The notes: a model not told the origin generated them from the sequence alone. A DNA stretch of 64,000 nucleotides from Pseudomonas asturiensis (GCF_900143095.1 NZ_FRDA01000003.1:248001-312000); one strand, 5' to 3'; counted from the stretch's first letter, positions 1-10,795 are shown. Program-made: numbers and translations.

Positions 1-307
1 GCTGCTCCGGGTATTTCTTGGTACCAACCGTGAAGCCGAGCGAGCGGCCGCCTGAGGTGATCTGCTGAGCGCCCGGCTTGACGGTCAGCGGGATCCCGAC
101 AATTGCCAGCCAGCGCGTGCCTTTTTCCTTGACCACCAATACCGGCTTGCCCTGATAGGTGGCGGTCGGAGCCTGCACACCGGTGCCCAGATCAATCACG
201 GCAACGCCGCCGGGCACCGGTTTGTTGAGTGCGCGGGTAATGAAACTGTCGGCCTGCGCGGGCAGGCACAGCAACAGAGCGAACAGCGGGGCGATAAAAC
301 GTAGCAT
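1..307 (-). CDS. N-terminal part of an exported M23-type peptidoglycan peptidase (runs off the window)
   Basis: About 102 codons are visible, reading leftward from the ATG at 307. The protein opens with a signal peptide (MLRFIAPLFALLLCLPAQA) followed by a beta-rich stretch, as in Pseudomonas M23-family metallopeptidases, which carry an N-terminal domain before the catalytic LytM fold. The catalytic part lies outside the window, so the family call rests on the N-terminus and on the usual place of such a gene beside xseA. It starts 7 bp after the xseA stop on the same strand and is probably cotranscribed with it. The exported nature is clear; the enzymatic role is inferred. Confidence 0.6.
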   Translation of the reverse strand, partial: MLRFIAPLFALLLCLPAQADSFITRALNKPVPGGVAVIDLGTGVQAPTATYQGKPVLVVKEKGTRWLAIVGIPLTVKPGAQQITSGGRSLGFTVGTKKYPEQ

Positions 308-314
308 CAGGCAG

Positions 315-1694
315 TCAGTCCAGAAGAGAAAGGGTCACGGGCGTGAGATGGTTGTCCTCGACCCGCACTTGCAGTTCGCCTTCACCCAGCTTCGCGGTCA
401 GGCGTTGACCGGTCCGGGTTTGCGCGGCGGTACGGATCGCATGACCGCGTTCGTCGAGCAGAATGCTGTAACCGCGCCCCAGCGTGGCGAGCGGGCTGAC
501 AACGTTGAGGGTCTGAACCTGGCTCTGCAGGTGCAGCTTGCGGGTCTTGATCTGTTCACGGATGGCGCGGGGCAGGCGCTCGGCCAGCCCATCGAGTCGC
601 TGACGCAGAAACGCCAGCGTGCGTCCCGGATGCTGTGCGGCGAGACGGCTTTGCATATGCGCCAGACGCACCTGTCGTTGGTGCACGCTGTGATCGAAGG
701 CGCGACGCAGGCGCATGTCCAGATCGTCCAGGCGCTGAGACTGCTGGCGCAGGCGCTCGCCGGGATGACGCAGACGACGTGAGATCCCCTCAAGGCGCAA
801 GCGTTCGCGCATCAGGCGGTCCTGCATACGGCTGACCAGTCGGCGATGCAGGTTGTCGACGCGGCGATGCAGGTCGCTGGAATCGGGCGCCAACAGTTCG
901 GCTGCGGCGGAGGGGGTTGGTGCACGCACGTCGGCCACGAAGTCGCTGATCGACACATCGGTTTCGTGACCGACCGCACTGACGATAGGTGTCACGCAGG
1001 CATCGATTGCGCGTGCCACGGCTTCTTCGTTGAAGCACCACAGGTCTTCCAGCGATCCGCCGCCTCGGGCCAGGATCAGGGCGTCGAAGCCCCGGGAGTC
1101 GGCCAGCTTGAGCGCGCGGACGATCTGATTGATAGCTTCGCGCCCCTGAACCGCGGTCGGGATCAAGGTCAGCTCGACACGCGGCGCACGACGGCGGAAC
1201 ACGCTGATGATGTCGCGAATCACGGCGCCGGTGGGCGAGCTGATGATGCCGATGCGTTGCGGGTGCAGGGGCAGGGCGACCTTGCGTTCGGCGCTGAACA
1301 GGCCTTCATCGCTGAGCTTGGCCTTCAGTGCATCGAACGCCAGACGCAGCGCGCCGTCACCTGCCGGTTCAACGGTGTCGAGAATCAGTTGATAGTCGCC
1401 GCGACCTTCAAACAGCGATACCTTGCCGCGCACCTTGACCTGCAAGCCGTCCTTGAGGGCCTGGCGTACGCGTGCCGCGCTCTGGCGAAACAGCGCGCAA
1501 CGCACCTGGGCACCCGAGTCCTTCAAGGTGAAATACACATGGCCCGACGCGGGACGCGAGAGGTTGGAGATCTCGCCCTCGACCCAGATGCTGCTGAATA
1601 CGTCCTCCAGCAACACCCGCGCACGGCCGTTGAGCTGGCTGACAGTAAGGACTTCCCGGTCGAGGCCGAGTCTTGCGAAAGGGTCTTTGATCAT
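315..1694 (-). CDS. xseA: Exodeoxyribonuclease VII large subunit
   Basis: 459 aa, the usual length. XseA with XseB forms exonuclease VII, which degrades single-stranded DNA from both ends in the cytoplasm. The N-terminal OB-fold (about residues 1-110, with WVEGEISNLSRPASGHVYF) and the central nuclease domain (IGIISSPTGAVIRDI, LILARGGGSLEDLW, VSAVGHETDVSISDFVAD) are clear, followed by the long coiled-coil region and a conserved GRGYSIL near the C-terminus. The frame stays open upstream to 2000, but the start is taken at 1694 (MIKDPFARLGLDREVLTVSQL), which is where the family begins. Transcribed away from the TauE-like gene. Confidence 0.97.
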   Translation of the reverse strand: MIKDPFARLGLDREVLTVSQLNGRARVLLEDVFSSIWVEGEISNLSRPASGHVYFTLKDSGAQVRCALFRQSAARVRQALKDGLQVKVRGKVSLFEGRGDYQLILDTVEPAGDGALRLAFDALKAKLSDEGLFSAERKVALPLHPQRIGIISSPTGAVIRDIISVFRRRAPRVELTLIPTAVQGREAINQIVRALKLADSRGFDALILARGGGSLEDLWCFNEEAVARAIDACVTPIVSAVGHETDVSISDFVADVRAPTPSAAAELLAPDSSDLHRRVDNLHRRLVSRMQDRLMRERLRLEGISRRLRHPGERLRQQSQRLDDLDMRLRRAFDHSVHQRQVRLAHMQSRLAAQHPGRTLAFLRQRLDGLAERLPRAIREQIKTRKLHLQSQVQTLNVVSPLATLGRGYSILLDERGHAIRTAAQTRTGQRLTAKLGEGELQVRVEDNHLTPVTLSLLD

Positions 1695-1829
1695 GTCGGG
1701 CATCATAAAGGCAATGTCGGTTGAGCGCACGGGATCTGCACTCAGCGGGCAAAGGTGACGCAGCGCGTGACGGCGGCACGCCGGCGCTTTTGCTAGAGTC
1801 CTCCTCAGGTCCTTCAGAAAGGAAGCATC

Positions 1830-2609
1830 GTGGGCGATATCGGGGTGTTCGCGGCCTTCATGCAACTGGGCTTCACGCCGCTCGACTGGTTGATCATCGA
1901 GTTGAGCGTGATAGCTGCTTATATCGTTTTCGGCATCGCAGGCTTCGGCACGGCGCTGGTGGCAGGGCCTATCCTGATCAACTTCATGCCGCTTTCGCAC
2001 ATCATTCCTTTATTGGTGATGCTGGATTTTCTCGCTGCATTCGGCAACCTGCTGCCTTCCCGACAATTGGTGGTCAGATCCGAACTTCTGCGTCTGCTGC
2101 CGTGCATGGCCGTGGGTTGCACATTGGGGGTGCTGTTTCTGCTTAACCTCAAGTCCGATCTGCTGCTTCTATTAATGGGGCTGTTTGTCACGGCTTACGC
2201 GCTTTACAGCCTGGCAGTCAAAGTGCGACCGACTCAACTCGCAGCAGGTTGGGCAATCCCGATAGGCACTGTCGGCGGGTTGTTCGGTGCCTTGTTTGGC
2301 AGTGGTGGCTTTTTATACGCGATCTACCTCAACAGCCGCCTGACCTCAAAAGAGCAGGCGCGCGCCACGCAAAGCGCGCTGATCAGTTGCAGCACCATGG
2401 TGCGTCTGAGTCTGTTCCTGATCGCCGGTGTCTATGCCCAAATCCCGTTGCTGGTGCTCGGTGCCTGCCTGTTACCGGCGATGCTGATCGGATCGTCGGT
2501 GGGCAGGGCGCTGACCAACAGGCTGTCGCGCGAAACCTTCGTACGCCTGGTGACCTGGCTGGTGCTGGTCAGCGGCATTGCCTTGATCGGCCGCTACATG
2601 GCGGGATGA
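1830..2609 (+). CDS. TauE/SafE-family membrane permease
   Basis: 259 aa with about eight hydrophobic segments. TauE/SafE proteins are inner-membrane permeases associated with export of sulfite, sulfoacetate or other small anions. The family pattern of a Gly-rich first helix (FGIAGFGTALVAGP) and its repeat (GTVGGLFGALFGSGGFLYAIYL) is visible. The start is a GTG at 1830 with AGAAAGGAAG upstream. Divergent from xseA and 76 bp before the next gene. The substrate cannot be read from the sequence. Confidence 0.85.
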   Translation: MGDIGVFAAFMQLGFTPLDWLIIELSVIAAYIVFGIAGFGTALVAGPILINFMPLSHIIPLLVMLDFLAAFGNLLPSRQLVVRSELLRLLPCMAVGCTLGVLFLLNLKSDLLLLLMGLFVTAYALYSLAVKVRPTQLAAGWAIPIGTVGGLFGALFGSGGFLYAIYLNSRLTSKEQARATQSALISCSTMVRLSLFLIAGVYAQIPLLVLGACLLPAMLIGSSVGRALTNRLSRETFVRLVTWLVLVSGIALIGRYMAG

Positions 2610-2685
2610 ATACCGAACTGACGCTTGACCTGACATCAGGGCCGATTAAGCTGCGGCCTCACTCAGCTTCAAGCGACACTCCGTC

Positions 2686-3234
2686 ATGAACACCCAAAGC
2701 ATCATCGTCCCGCAAATCTCGACCTTCCCGGCCCATGAGGCCAGAGCGCGCCTGATCCTGCGCTGGCTGATCAAACTGAATGTGGTCGAGCCGGAGCTGA
2801 CCACCTGCGGGCGCGCCGGAAACAAAATGGCTTATGCCGTGGCACCGGGCGCCAGACGCGTGGTGCAGAACCCGGATGCCTTGCCGTTCGGGCAAATCGT
2901 CAACGGTCTGGAAGTCGTGACCAAACGCTGCATCTTCACGCCGCTGAACCATTTCGCCGAAGAAGCTGGCTGCCCGGAATGTCGTCGCGAGATCGGCGAG
3001 GCGCTGTTCGACAGCCTTGAAGACTGGATGCCCGGCCACACCGACAACTTCACGTGCCCTGAATGCCGTCACGAAGACGACATCAACGGCTTTCTGTTTC
3101 TGGATGCGTGCGGCTTTTCCAACCTGGGATTCATCTTCAATAACTGGCTGGATGCGTCTTTCACTCAGACCTTTCTCGACGAGTTCGCCGAGCGTCTGGA
3201 TCGTCCGGTGTCCTTCGTCAAAGTCCGCTTATAA
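2686..3234 (+). CDS. Conserved Cys-rich protein of unknown function (two CPxC pairs)
   Basis: 182 aa, not assigned to a characterised family. It has two CPEC motifs (GCPECRREIG and FTCPECRHEDDINGF), a spacing typical of a zinc ribbon, and an acidic, aromatic C-terminal half (CGFSNLGFIFNNWLDASF). No signal peptide or membrane segment is seen, so it is probably cytoplasmic and may bind metal. It lies just upstream of the guaB promoter. Codon use is like the core genes around it. Confidence 0.7.
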   Translation: MNTQSIIVPQISTFPAHEARARLILRWLIKLNVVEPELTTCGRAGNKMAYAVAPGARRVVQNPDALPFGQIVNGLEVVTKRCIFTPLNHFAEEAGCPECRREIGEALFDSLEDWMPGHTDNFTCPECRHEDDINGFLFLDACGFSNLGFIFNNWLDASFTQTFLDEFAERLDRPVSFVKVRL

Positions 3235-3250
3235 GTGGCTTTGATAATAG

Positions 3251-4798
<1,548 letters not shown>

Positions 4799-4850
4799 TC
4801 CGGATTGCATCGGGGTTCGCGCCGCGATGCAGTTCAGCAAGTTTCATAGC

Positions 4851-4888
4851 CGGGGCTGTTGACGCAGCCCCGTGTCGTTTCTGTTTTT
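4851..4888 (+). terminator. Hairpin with T-rich tail between guaB and guaA
   Basis: An 8-bp perfect stem (CGGGGCTG / CAGCCCCG) with a 6-base loop is followed by GTGTCGTTTCTGTTTTTT. It looks like a partial intrinsic terminator that could lower guaA expression relative to guaB. The guaA start lies 16 bp after the T-tract. Confidence 0.65.
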
Positions 4889-4903
4889 TGACGAGATTGA
4901 GTC

Positions 4904-6481
4904 ATGGCCCTCGACATTCACGCCCACCGTATCCTGATCCTCGACTTCGGTTCCCAGTACACCCAGCTGATCGCCCGCCGCGTGCGTGAAATCGGCGTTT
5001 ACTGTGAGCTGCATCCGTTCGACATGGACGACGAAGCGATTCGCGAATTCGCCCCGCGCGGTATCATCCTCGCCGGTGGCCCGGAGTCTGTGCACGAAGC
5101 CAACAGCCCGCGCGCGCCGCAAGCCGTGTTCGACCTGAACGTTCCGGTCTTCGGCATCTGCTACGGCATGCAGACCATGGCTGAGCAACTGGGCGGCCGC
5201 GTTGCCGGTTCCGACCTGCGCGAGTTCGGTTATGCCCGCGTGGATGTCGTCGGCAAGAGCCGCATCCTCGACGGCATCGAAGACCACATCGACGCCGATG
5301 GTGTGTTCGGTCTGGACGTCTGGATGAGCCACGGCGACAAGGTCACCGAAATCCCGGACGGTTTCCACGTCCTGGCCAGCACCCCGAGCTGCCCGATTGC
5401 CGGCATGGCCGACGACACCCGCGGTTACTACGGCGTGCAATTCCACCCGGAAGTGACCCACACCAAGCAGGGTGGTCGCATCCTGTCGCGATTCATCCTC
5501 GACATCTGCGGCTGCGAAGCCCTGTGGACGCCGTCGCACATCGCTGACGACGCCATCGCCACCATCCGTGCCCAGGTCGGCACCGACAACGTCCTGCTGG
5601 GTCTGTCCGGCGGTGTTGACTCTTCCGTGGTCGCCGCCTTGCTGCACAAGGCCATCGGCGACCAACTGACCTGCGTCTTCGTTGACAACGGCCTGTTGCG
5701 CCTGCACGAAGGCGAGCAGGTCATGGCCATGTTCGCCGAGAACATGGGCGTCAAGGTCATCCGCGCCAACGCCGAAGAACAGTTTCTGAACAACCTGGAA
5801 GGCGAGAGCGATCCAGAGAAGAAGCGCAAGATCATCGGCCGCACCTTCATCGACGTGTTCGATGCCGAATCCTGCAAGCTGGACAACATCAAGTACCTGG
5901 CGCAAGGCACCATCTACCCGGACGTGATCGAGTCGGCTGGCGCGAAAAGCGGCAAGGCACATGTCATCAAGTCGCACCACAACGTGGGCGGCCTGCCAGA
6001 AGAAATGAACCTCAAACTGGTCGAGCCCCTGCGCGAGCTGTTCAAGGACGAAGTCCGCCGTCTGGGCCTCGAACTCGGTCTGCCGTACGACATGGTCTAC
6101 CGCCACCCATTCCCCGGCCCAGGCCTGGGCGTGCGCATCCTCGGTGAAGTGAAGAAGGAATACGCTGACCTGCTGCGTCGCGCCGACCACATCTTCATCG
6201 AAGAACTGCGCAAGGCCGACTGGTACCACAAAGTCAGCCAGGCCTTCGTCGTGTTCCAGCCCGTGAAATCGGTTGGCGTCGTCGGCGACGGCCGCCGCTA
6301 CGCATGGGTTGTCGCACTGCGCGCAGTCGAAACCATCGACTTCATGACCGCACGCTGGGCACACCTGCCTTACGAACTGCTGGAAACCGTAAGCGGTCGT
6401 ATCATCAACGAGATCGAGGGTATTTCCCGCGTGACGTATGACGTGTCGAGCAAGCCGCCTGCGACGATTGAGTGGGAGTAG
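4904..6481 (+). CDS. guaA: GMP synthase (glutamine-hydrolysing)
   Basis: 525 aa. It converts XMP, ATP and glutamine to GMP. The N-terminal class I glutamine amidotransferase has the nucleophile Cys86 ([10 protein letters not shown]) and the FHPEVTHT His. The ATP pyrophosphatase domain has the P-loop LSGGVDSS, and the dimerisation domain ends [17 protein letters not shown]. The protein is intact to its expected C-terminus. Its last codons (GAG TGG GAG TAG) are repeated at 26466, 33330 and 37016, marking the 3' end of the gene as an integration site for the accessory block downstream. Confidence 0.98.
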   Translation: MALDIHAHRILILDFGSQYTQLIARRVREIGVYCELHPFDMDDEAIREFAPRGIILAGGPESVHEANSPRAPQAVFDLNVPVFGICYGMQTMAEQLGGRVAGSDLREFGYARVDVVGKSRILDGIEDHIDADGVFGLDVWMSHGDKVTEIPDGFHVLASTPSCPIAGMADDTRGYYGVQFHPEVTHTKQGGRILSRFILDICGCEALWTPSHIADDAIATIRAQVGTDNVLLGLSGGVDSSVVAALLHKAIGDQLTCVFVDNGLLRLHEGEQVMAMFAENMGVKVIRANAEEQFLNNLEGESDPEKKRKIIGRTFIDVFDAESCKLDNIKYLAQGTIYPDVIESAGAKSGKAHVIKSHHNVGGLPEEMNLKLVEPLRELFKDEVRRLGLELGLPYDMVYRHPFPGPGLGVRILGEVKKEYADLLRRADHIFIEELRKADWYHKVSQAFVVFQPVKSVGVVGDGRRYAWVVALRAVETIDFMTARWAHLPYELLETVSGRIINEIEGISRVTYDVSSKPPATIEWE

Positions 6482-6482
6482 G
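6470..6482 (+). repeat. Left attachment-like core within the guaA 3' end
   Basis: GAGTGGGAGTAGG overlaps the guaA stop codon. The same 13 bases occur at 26466-26478. Near copies are at 33330-33342 (GAGTGGGAGTAAG) and, more diverged, at 37016-37028. The 3' end of guaA is a known insertion site for genomic islands in several bacteria; use of this one is inferred. Confidence 0.65.
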
Positions 6483-6595
6483 ATTTTTTCTTAATATTTT
6501 GATTTTTAAAGATAAAATCTGATTCTAGGCTGATGTGCTCTGTATTGTTAATGGTCTTTCGCATGGCTCGAAAAGGCTAAGTCATAAGATTTATC

Positions 6596-6636
6596 TCGGT
6601 ACCATGCTTGGTGGAGCGTTCTAGGCATGGTATCGG
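6596..6636. repeat. Left-end hairpin of unit 1 (diverged copy)
   Basis: Arms TCGGTACCATGC and GCATGGTATCGG enclose a 17-base spacer, with one mispair in the outer part. It corresponds to the perfect 13-bp-arm hairpins at 26592-26633 and 33456-33497. The loop sequence differs but the arms are kept, which suggests the structure matters. Confidence 0.6.
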
Positions 6637-6797
6637 AGCCAGCTAAGTTCCAGGCCGGAGCTTGTGCCGGGGTAGTGGCCGACTGCTGTCTTTGGTATCC
6701 GGCAGCTAACGGGGCTAAGCCAACGCGCGTGCGATGCGCTCATTTCCAGCTTGGACCGTTCTCGTCCATATCAATTAAAAAGACCTGAAAAAACAAA

Positions 6798-6821
6798 GGC
6801 CCTCGTTAGCAGGCCTTGTTC
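6798..6821. terminator. Possible terminator hairpin (AAGGCC/GGCCTT)
   Basis: AAGGCC and GGCCTT arms enclose a 10-base loop and are preceded by A-rich sequence. It would act best as a terminator for minus-strand transcripts, that is, downstream of the truncated tRNA-like sequence at 6863-6901. Weak evidence. Confidence 0.35.
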
Positions 6822-6862
6822 GGTGTTGCTTGTAAACATCGTTTTGGAACTGCGCTGGAGGC

Positions 6863-6901
6863 TTTACGAATGCGCCCCTCTACCAACTGAGCTATTCCGG
6901 C
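6863..6901 (-). pseudogene. 5' half of a tRNA-Thr(CGT) gene, truncated at the anticodon loop
   Basis: Read on the minus strand from 6901, the sequence gives a normal acceptor strand and D-arm (GCCGGAATAGCTCAGTTGG) and then the anticodon region GCGCATTCGTAAA. It has one base missing and one changed just after the D-stem. After the anticodon loop it no longer matches a tRNA: the 3' anticodon strand, T-arm and acceptor 3' strand are absent. It matches what I recall of Pseudomonas tRNA-Thr(CGT). It cannot make a functional tRNA and is probably carried-over DNA from another tRNA locus. Confidence 0.65.
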
Positions 6902-7291
6902 GGAGCCGCGAGTTTTAGGGATTGGGGCGGGTCAATGTGCGGGTGTTCGGGATGGGGTGGTAAGCCTCTGGGAAGCCGGGGTGCTCCGTATTCTGACCCT
7001 TGCTTTGGAGAGCCAGTGATCGCAGCACACCAGTAGTAGCGAACAGCAACCTTCGCCGGTCACGTCAAGCGGGGACATATCCATCAAATTCCCAGTCCAT
7101 CACTTCAGCCAAATTACGGGTACTCCCATGGGGCACAGCCGCGCGCGCAAGCTCGGCTGTGTGCACTGCCCACTACACTGGCTGCCACCCGTGCTTGCCG
7201 CTAATAGGGCATTCCAGCAGAATGTACCGAAGCCACACGACGGCCAGCAGGTCGTTCCCACATGTGCAGACCGCCCCGAGAGAACGCCGAC

Positions 7292-7864
7292 ATGAAACTC
7301 CGCCCCCGCATCGCCGCATGCATGCTTGCACTGCTTCCTATGGCCTTGATGGCGCAGGTACCAATGGAACTGTTGGGTGGTGGCAATTCGGCGAATGACG
7401 GGAAAATGGCAAACACGCCGTTCTACAAAGGCAAGGAAGGCATTTGGGTGCTGTCGCACAAGGCGGTGAACGATGGCTACCAGTGCTCCGTAAGTTTCAT
7501 CACCGAGACGGCCTCGCTGAAAATTGCAGGTCCGTGGGATGCCGACATGGCCAAAAAAGGCGACGGGATGCTGTGGTTCAACAGCAAGGACATTCCCCAG
7601 GTAAAAGCCCCTAAGACCGTAAGAGTCACATTCGGCAATGGGCTGGGCAATGCTGATGTCGGGGCCTACCAGATACCCGGCAGTGACGGCCAGGGAGGGG
7701 TTTTCATCCTGTCGCTCAAGTTTGATTCGGTTCTGAAGGATAAAAGCGACACTGCCCACTACACCATCGGCATGGATGGCAAATCCATGGTCGATATAAA
7801 ACCCATTGCCGTGCAGGCCGCCTATAAGCGTTTGAAGGAATGCATGGCGGTGCGGGTAAAGTAG
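7292..7864 (+). CDS. Exported protein of unknown function
   Basis: 190 aa with a clear signal peptide (MKLRPRIAACMLALLPMALMA, cleavage before QVPMEL). The mature part has a Gly/Asn-rich start, then beta-rich sequence containing two cysteines (DGYQCSVSF and RLKECMAV) that could form a disulfide. The start is the ATG at 7292, where the signal peptide begins; an in-frame start at 7262 would bury it. It converges on the exported protein at 7917-9101. I do not recognise the family. A periplasmic or secreted accessory role is all that can be inferred. Confidence 0.6.
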   Translation: MKLRPRIAACMLALLPMALMAQVPMELLGGGNSANDGKMANTPFYKGKEGIWVLSHKAVNDGYQCSVSFITETASLKIAGPWDADMAKKGDGMLWFNSKDIPQVKAPKTVRVTFGNGLGNADVGAYQIPGSDGQGGVFILSLKFDSVLKDKSDTAHYTIGMDGKSMVDIKPIAVQAAYKRLKECMAVRVK

Positions 7865-7916
7865 GCCCCCGGACGACAGCTCCGGGGCAGTACGTTACAC
7901 CGCCTTACCGTGCCGT

Positions 7917-9101
7917 CTATTGGCCGGGCGCGTTCATGATGTTGGCGCAGGCATGCATGCCTCGGGTATCCCCTGCAGAGTCAGCCGTCACCCGGACATC
8001 GACAACCTTGTTTACGTTGTCCGACTCGTCCGGAATCAGGACATAGCGCACGTTGCAATACTGCCAACCGCCCGCCGTGCCCATTGGGGCGCCATTGAAA
8101 GCATTCACCCACTGCACCTGGTTGTCGTACGAACTGCCGTAGGAAAGAAAGCGCATCCCACCGGCATCATTGATTGCCGGCGGCCCGTTCGCCACGACCA
8201 CATCGTGTTCTGTCTTCCCTACCCACACCTGGACCAGCGTTGACTCGGCCCGCGACAGCTTGCGCTTGCCGCGCAATTGCGCAGCCTTGGTGGTAAAGGA
8301 AAGTTCTCCGCCAAGCTTCTTGAGCGTTGCATTGGTCTTATCTGCTTCACGGTCAACGCTCGACCTGAGCTCGGCCACGTTTCGTTTGAGTCCGGCGATT
8401 TCATCCGGCGTCATTTTCCGCGCGGCTACCGAGGGTGGACGTACCGCGTCCTTCCAGATGTGCTTCCAGGTGAAATCCGCCGCATCCTCACCAGTACCTA
8501 TCGGAACCACGCCCAAAACATGGATGCCGAGCCCTTCCATATTTTTTGCAAGCAGTCCGTTATTGATAGAGCGCTCCGGGTTACCCGACGCCTGCAGTGC
8601 GCTCGAGAAAGCATCCGGCTGACAGGCAATGCGATAGGCCTGCAGCAGGGTGTAGCTCGAGGTCGTTTGCCAATCCGTGGGTTGTGTTGCATCGTACCTG
8701 TCCTTCTTCCGGGACCAGGTTCCACCTCCATTGGAACGGAACCTGATGGTGTCTACTTCCGGCAAGGATGCAAGTTTGATCTCGGAATCTTTCGGGACCC
8801 GCACATTGCTTCCGTTCAAGTCCGGCATGATCATGCGATTCATGTTGGGGCATTCGAATTGCGCCGCCATGACCGTCCAATGAGGCTTGTCCGCCGCCTC
8901 GTAGACCAGTTCCAGCTCCATCCCTCGGATCAGCGTTTTGGAGAATGCACTGCCACCCAGTCTGGCGATATCTTCCGCATTGGCATACACGATCACGCGG
9001 TTGGGCGATTCACCCTGCATATCGATGATGTACTTGTTCGCCAGTACCGGGCTGGCCATCGCCAATATGGCCAGCCCGCAAAACATTTCTCGAATTTTCA
9101 C
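7917..9101 (-). CDS. Large exported protein of unknown function
   Basis: 394 aa, starting at a GTG (9101) with AAAGGA 7 bases upstream, followed by a signal peptide (KIREMFCGLAILAMASPVLA). The mature protein is hydrophilic. It has an Arg/Lys-rich possible helical stretch in the middle (about residues 240-290, LKRNVAELRSSVDREADKTN) and four well-spaced Cys, two near the C-terminus (WQYCNVRYV, GMHACANIM). No known catalytic motif was found. It is convergent with the exported protein at 7292-7864, and both look like island-borne periplasmic or secreted proteins. Function unknown. Confidence 0.6.
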   Translation of the reverse strand: MKIREMFCGLAILAMASPVLANKYIIDMQGESPNRVIVYANAEDIARLGGSAFSKTLIRGMELELVYEAADKPHWTVMAAQFECPNMNRMIMPDLNGSNVRVPKDSEIKLASLPEVDTIRFRSNGGGTWSRKKDRYDATQPTDWQTTSSYTLLQAYRIACQPDAFSSALQASGNPERSINNGLLAKNMEGLGIHVLGVVPIGTGEDAADFTWKHIWKDAVRPPSVAARKMTPDEIAGLKRNVAELRSSVDREADKTNATLKKLGGELSFTTKAAQLRGKRKLSRAESTLVQVWVGKTEHDVVVANGPPAINDAGGMRFLSYGSSYDNQVQWVNAFNGAPMGTAGGWQYCNVRYVLIPDESDNVNKVVDVRVTADSAGDTRGMHACANIMNAPGQ

Positions 9102-9466
9102 TGAAGGATCCTTTGTTGTCATCCACAGCGCAGCGCATGGCCGGCTATGACCTTGAGATGGTTCGATCTTAGAGCCGCTCGGTTCGGCTAACAAGCCGAC
9201 GTATAACCGGACCCAACGGGGTGCAGAGCGTGCGGTGCGAGGGATGTTCGTTTTGGGTCGATAGCAGTCGCCGGTGACGAGGGGCAGCTACCGGCCAAGA
9301 GCAGATGTAGATGACCGGCCGCTATCGGCCAAAAGCGGACCATCAGCCGTGATGGCAGCTGGCAAAAATGGAGTTATGGTTCGCCTACGAAAAGAGGAAC
9401 ATTCAGAGCCCCTGCTTTTTAGGTTAAATTGGCTTCAATACATGAACGGCAGGAGCTGGAAGCAGT
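9102..9466. other. Intergenic region with a palindromic dispersed repeat
   Basis: No gene is seen. At 9317-9340 lies GGCCGCTATCGGCCAAAAGC, a member of the short palindrome family that recurs between cargo groups of this block. Confidence 0.5.
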
Positions 9467-9922
9467 ATGAAGGACTCATATAAACAGATAGTAGCCCTGA
9501 GCAAAGGATCAGTACGAACACTTCTCGACGAAAAGAAAGTTCTCATGTCCTACCTGTATAGCCAGGCGCTTACGCACTGTATAGAACATTCGGAAAAGCA
9601 TGGTGATTACAGCCTTCTTGGTGCATTGGTGAACGTATTCGACGGTCGTGACTTTAAGCTGTTCGTTTCAGCATGGATCTGTGAACGCCTTGGGCTGACA
9701 AGCAAAATGGGGCCGGTGGGGGCCGTCTTCGCAAGGAGCGGGAAACCTCCAAACACGCATATGAGCTTTAAGGTAAGTGTGGAAGAGTTCGCCGGAGCGA
9801 AATTTAAGGCAAAAGTACCGGTGAAGCCTGTTTCTACGAAGGAGAGGAAGGCGCCAAAGCGTGTTGATATGCTCGACTCATGGGCGCGCCTGCCGGGTAG
9901 CTTCGGGCATGGGAAGCGATGA
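9467..9922 (+). CDS. Hypothetical protein
   Basis: 151 aa with an AGGAG-type ribosome site at 9451. The N-terminal half looks helical (ALSKGSVRTLLDEKKVLMSYLYSQALTHC); the C-terminal third is basic and Pro/Lys-rich (KAKVPVKPVSTKERKAPKR) and ends in DSWARLPGSFGHGKR. No signal peptide or membrane segment is present. The basic tail suggests nucleic-acid binding, but this is only composition. Not recognised; it sits alone between dispersed repeats. Confidence 0.5.
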   Translation: MKDSYKQIVALSKGSVRTLLDEKKVLMSYLYSQALTHCIEHSEKHGDYSLLGALVNVFDGRDFKLFVSAWICERLGLTSKMGPVGAVFARSGKPPNTHMSFKVSVEEFAGAKFKAKVPVKPVSTKERKAPKRVDMLDSWARLPGSFGHGKR

Positions 9923-10025
9923 GCCAGCAGAATTCGTTTTGCTCACTCACTCCATCCGTGACGCTTTGCCTAACGCATTCGGCGGTCTATTTTGATGCGG
10001 GAATGAACCTATTGGTGGAGAGTAG

Positions 10026-10760
10026 ATGAGTACAACGACGGCCCTACAACTTCTCAAATCGGCGGAGCAAATACTTGAAGGTCTTCGAAGCCTTATTATT
10101 CGTGCTCGGCCCCCATTGGTTTCACCAGATCGTTTGCGGGTCAGCCTTGTACTGACTATCGCTGAGCAGTTTGAGGCAATGTTGCATTTGGCTAATGCCC
10201 ATATGAGTACGCACGCAGCCACTCATGTGAGGTCAATGATCGAGGCACTCGTAGCTATGAAGATGCTTGAGACGAGTAACACATATATTGACCAGATGCG
10301 ATATGAAAAATTAAAAAGCGAGCGACGTGTCTACAAGGGGATAATTGCTGACCCTCATATTCCTGAACAATTGAAAATCTCAATAAAAGAAATGGACGAT
10401 ATCTGTCATTCCGAGTGTGAGGTTTTTCGTGCTGCCGGCCTCAAGCCCAAGAAAATAAGCGACGATATTGGTGCTGCCGGGTTAGGTCATTTAGTTGGCC
10501 CTTATTCGATGCTTTGTGCTTTCTCACATAACGATCTAGCTGTGCTGGCATTCCGACATCAGAATGAAACGAACATGGTCTATAAGCAGGCTGATTCACC
10601 TAAATTTGTAGAATCGATCATTTCCACCTCGTTGATGGTACTGATGGATGCAACTGATCAATTTGGCAGGCTTGCCAAATTTCCTGACAACCACTTCCAT
10701 ACAGTTTTTGCGGAGATGAATGCGAAGTGGGTTGATGTTCTTTCACGACGCGGGGGGTGA
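10026..10760 (+). CDS. DUF5677-like protein
   Basis: 244 aa, all-helical in appearance. It resembles DUF5677 proteins: a region with conserved Glu, Arg and Ala (MLHLANAHMSTHAATHVRSMIEALVAMKML), then a YEKLKSERRVYKGII segment and a late His-containing motif (YSMLCAFSHNDLAVL). Good ribosome site (GGTGGAGAG). The family is uncharacterised but often lies in variable regions. It is more AT-rich than the core genes and is followed at 10796 by one of a pair of direct repeats. A defence role is possible, but nothing in the sequence proves it. Confidence 0.55.
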   Translation: MSTTTALQLLKSAEQILEGLRSLIIRARPPLVSPDRLRVSLVLTIAEQFEAMLHLANAHMSTHAATHVRSMIEALVAMKMLETSNTYIDQMRYEKLKSERRVYKGIIADPHIPEQLKISIKEMDDICHSECEVFRAAGLKPKKISDDIGAAGLGHLVGPYSMLCAFSHNDLAVLAFRHQNETNMVYKQADSPKFVESIISTSLMVLMDATDQFGRLAKFPDNHFHTVFAEMNAKWVDVLSRRGG

Positions 10761-10795
10761 AGTTCTGGATTGCGTGATTGTTTTGAATCACCCCT

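Larger units (their letters stand above)
6483..7291. other. Gene-free left end of unit 1
   Basis: Contains an AT-rich stretch (6483-6530) resembling a decayed form of the AT-rich palindrome in units 2 and 3, a hairpin at 6596-6636, a GC-rich inverted repeat at 6798-6821, a partial tRNA-Thr on the minus strand (6863-6901), and about 350 bp before the next gene in which no convincing coding sequence is seen. Long overlapping open frames at 7000-7760 have no recognisable protein features. Confidence 0.6.

Noticed and set aside
6863..6901. A functional tRNA gene
   Set aside because: Only the 5' half is present; the T-arm and 3' acceptor strand are missing.
7000..7759. Overlapping long open frames on both strands before and across the first island gene
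   Set aside because: They have no signal peptide, domain or good ribosome site, and they overlap the better-supported gene at 7292.
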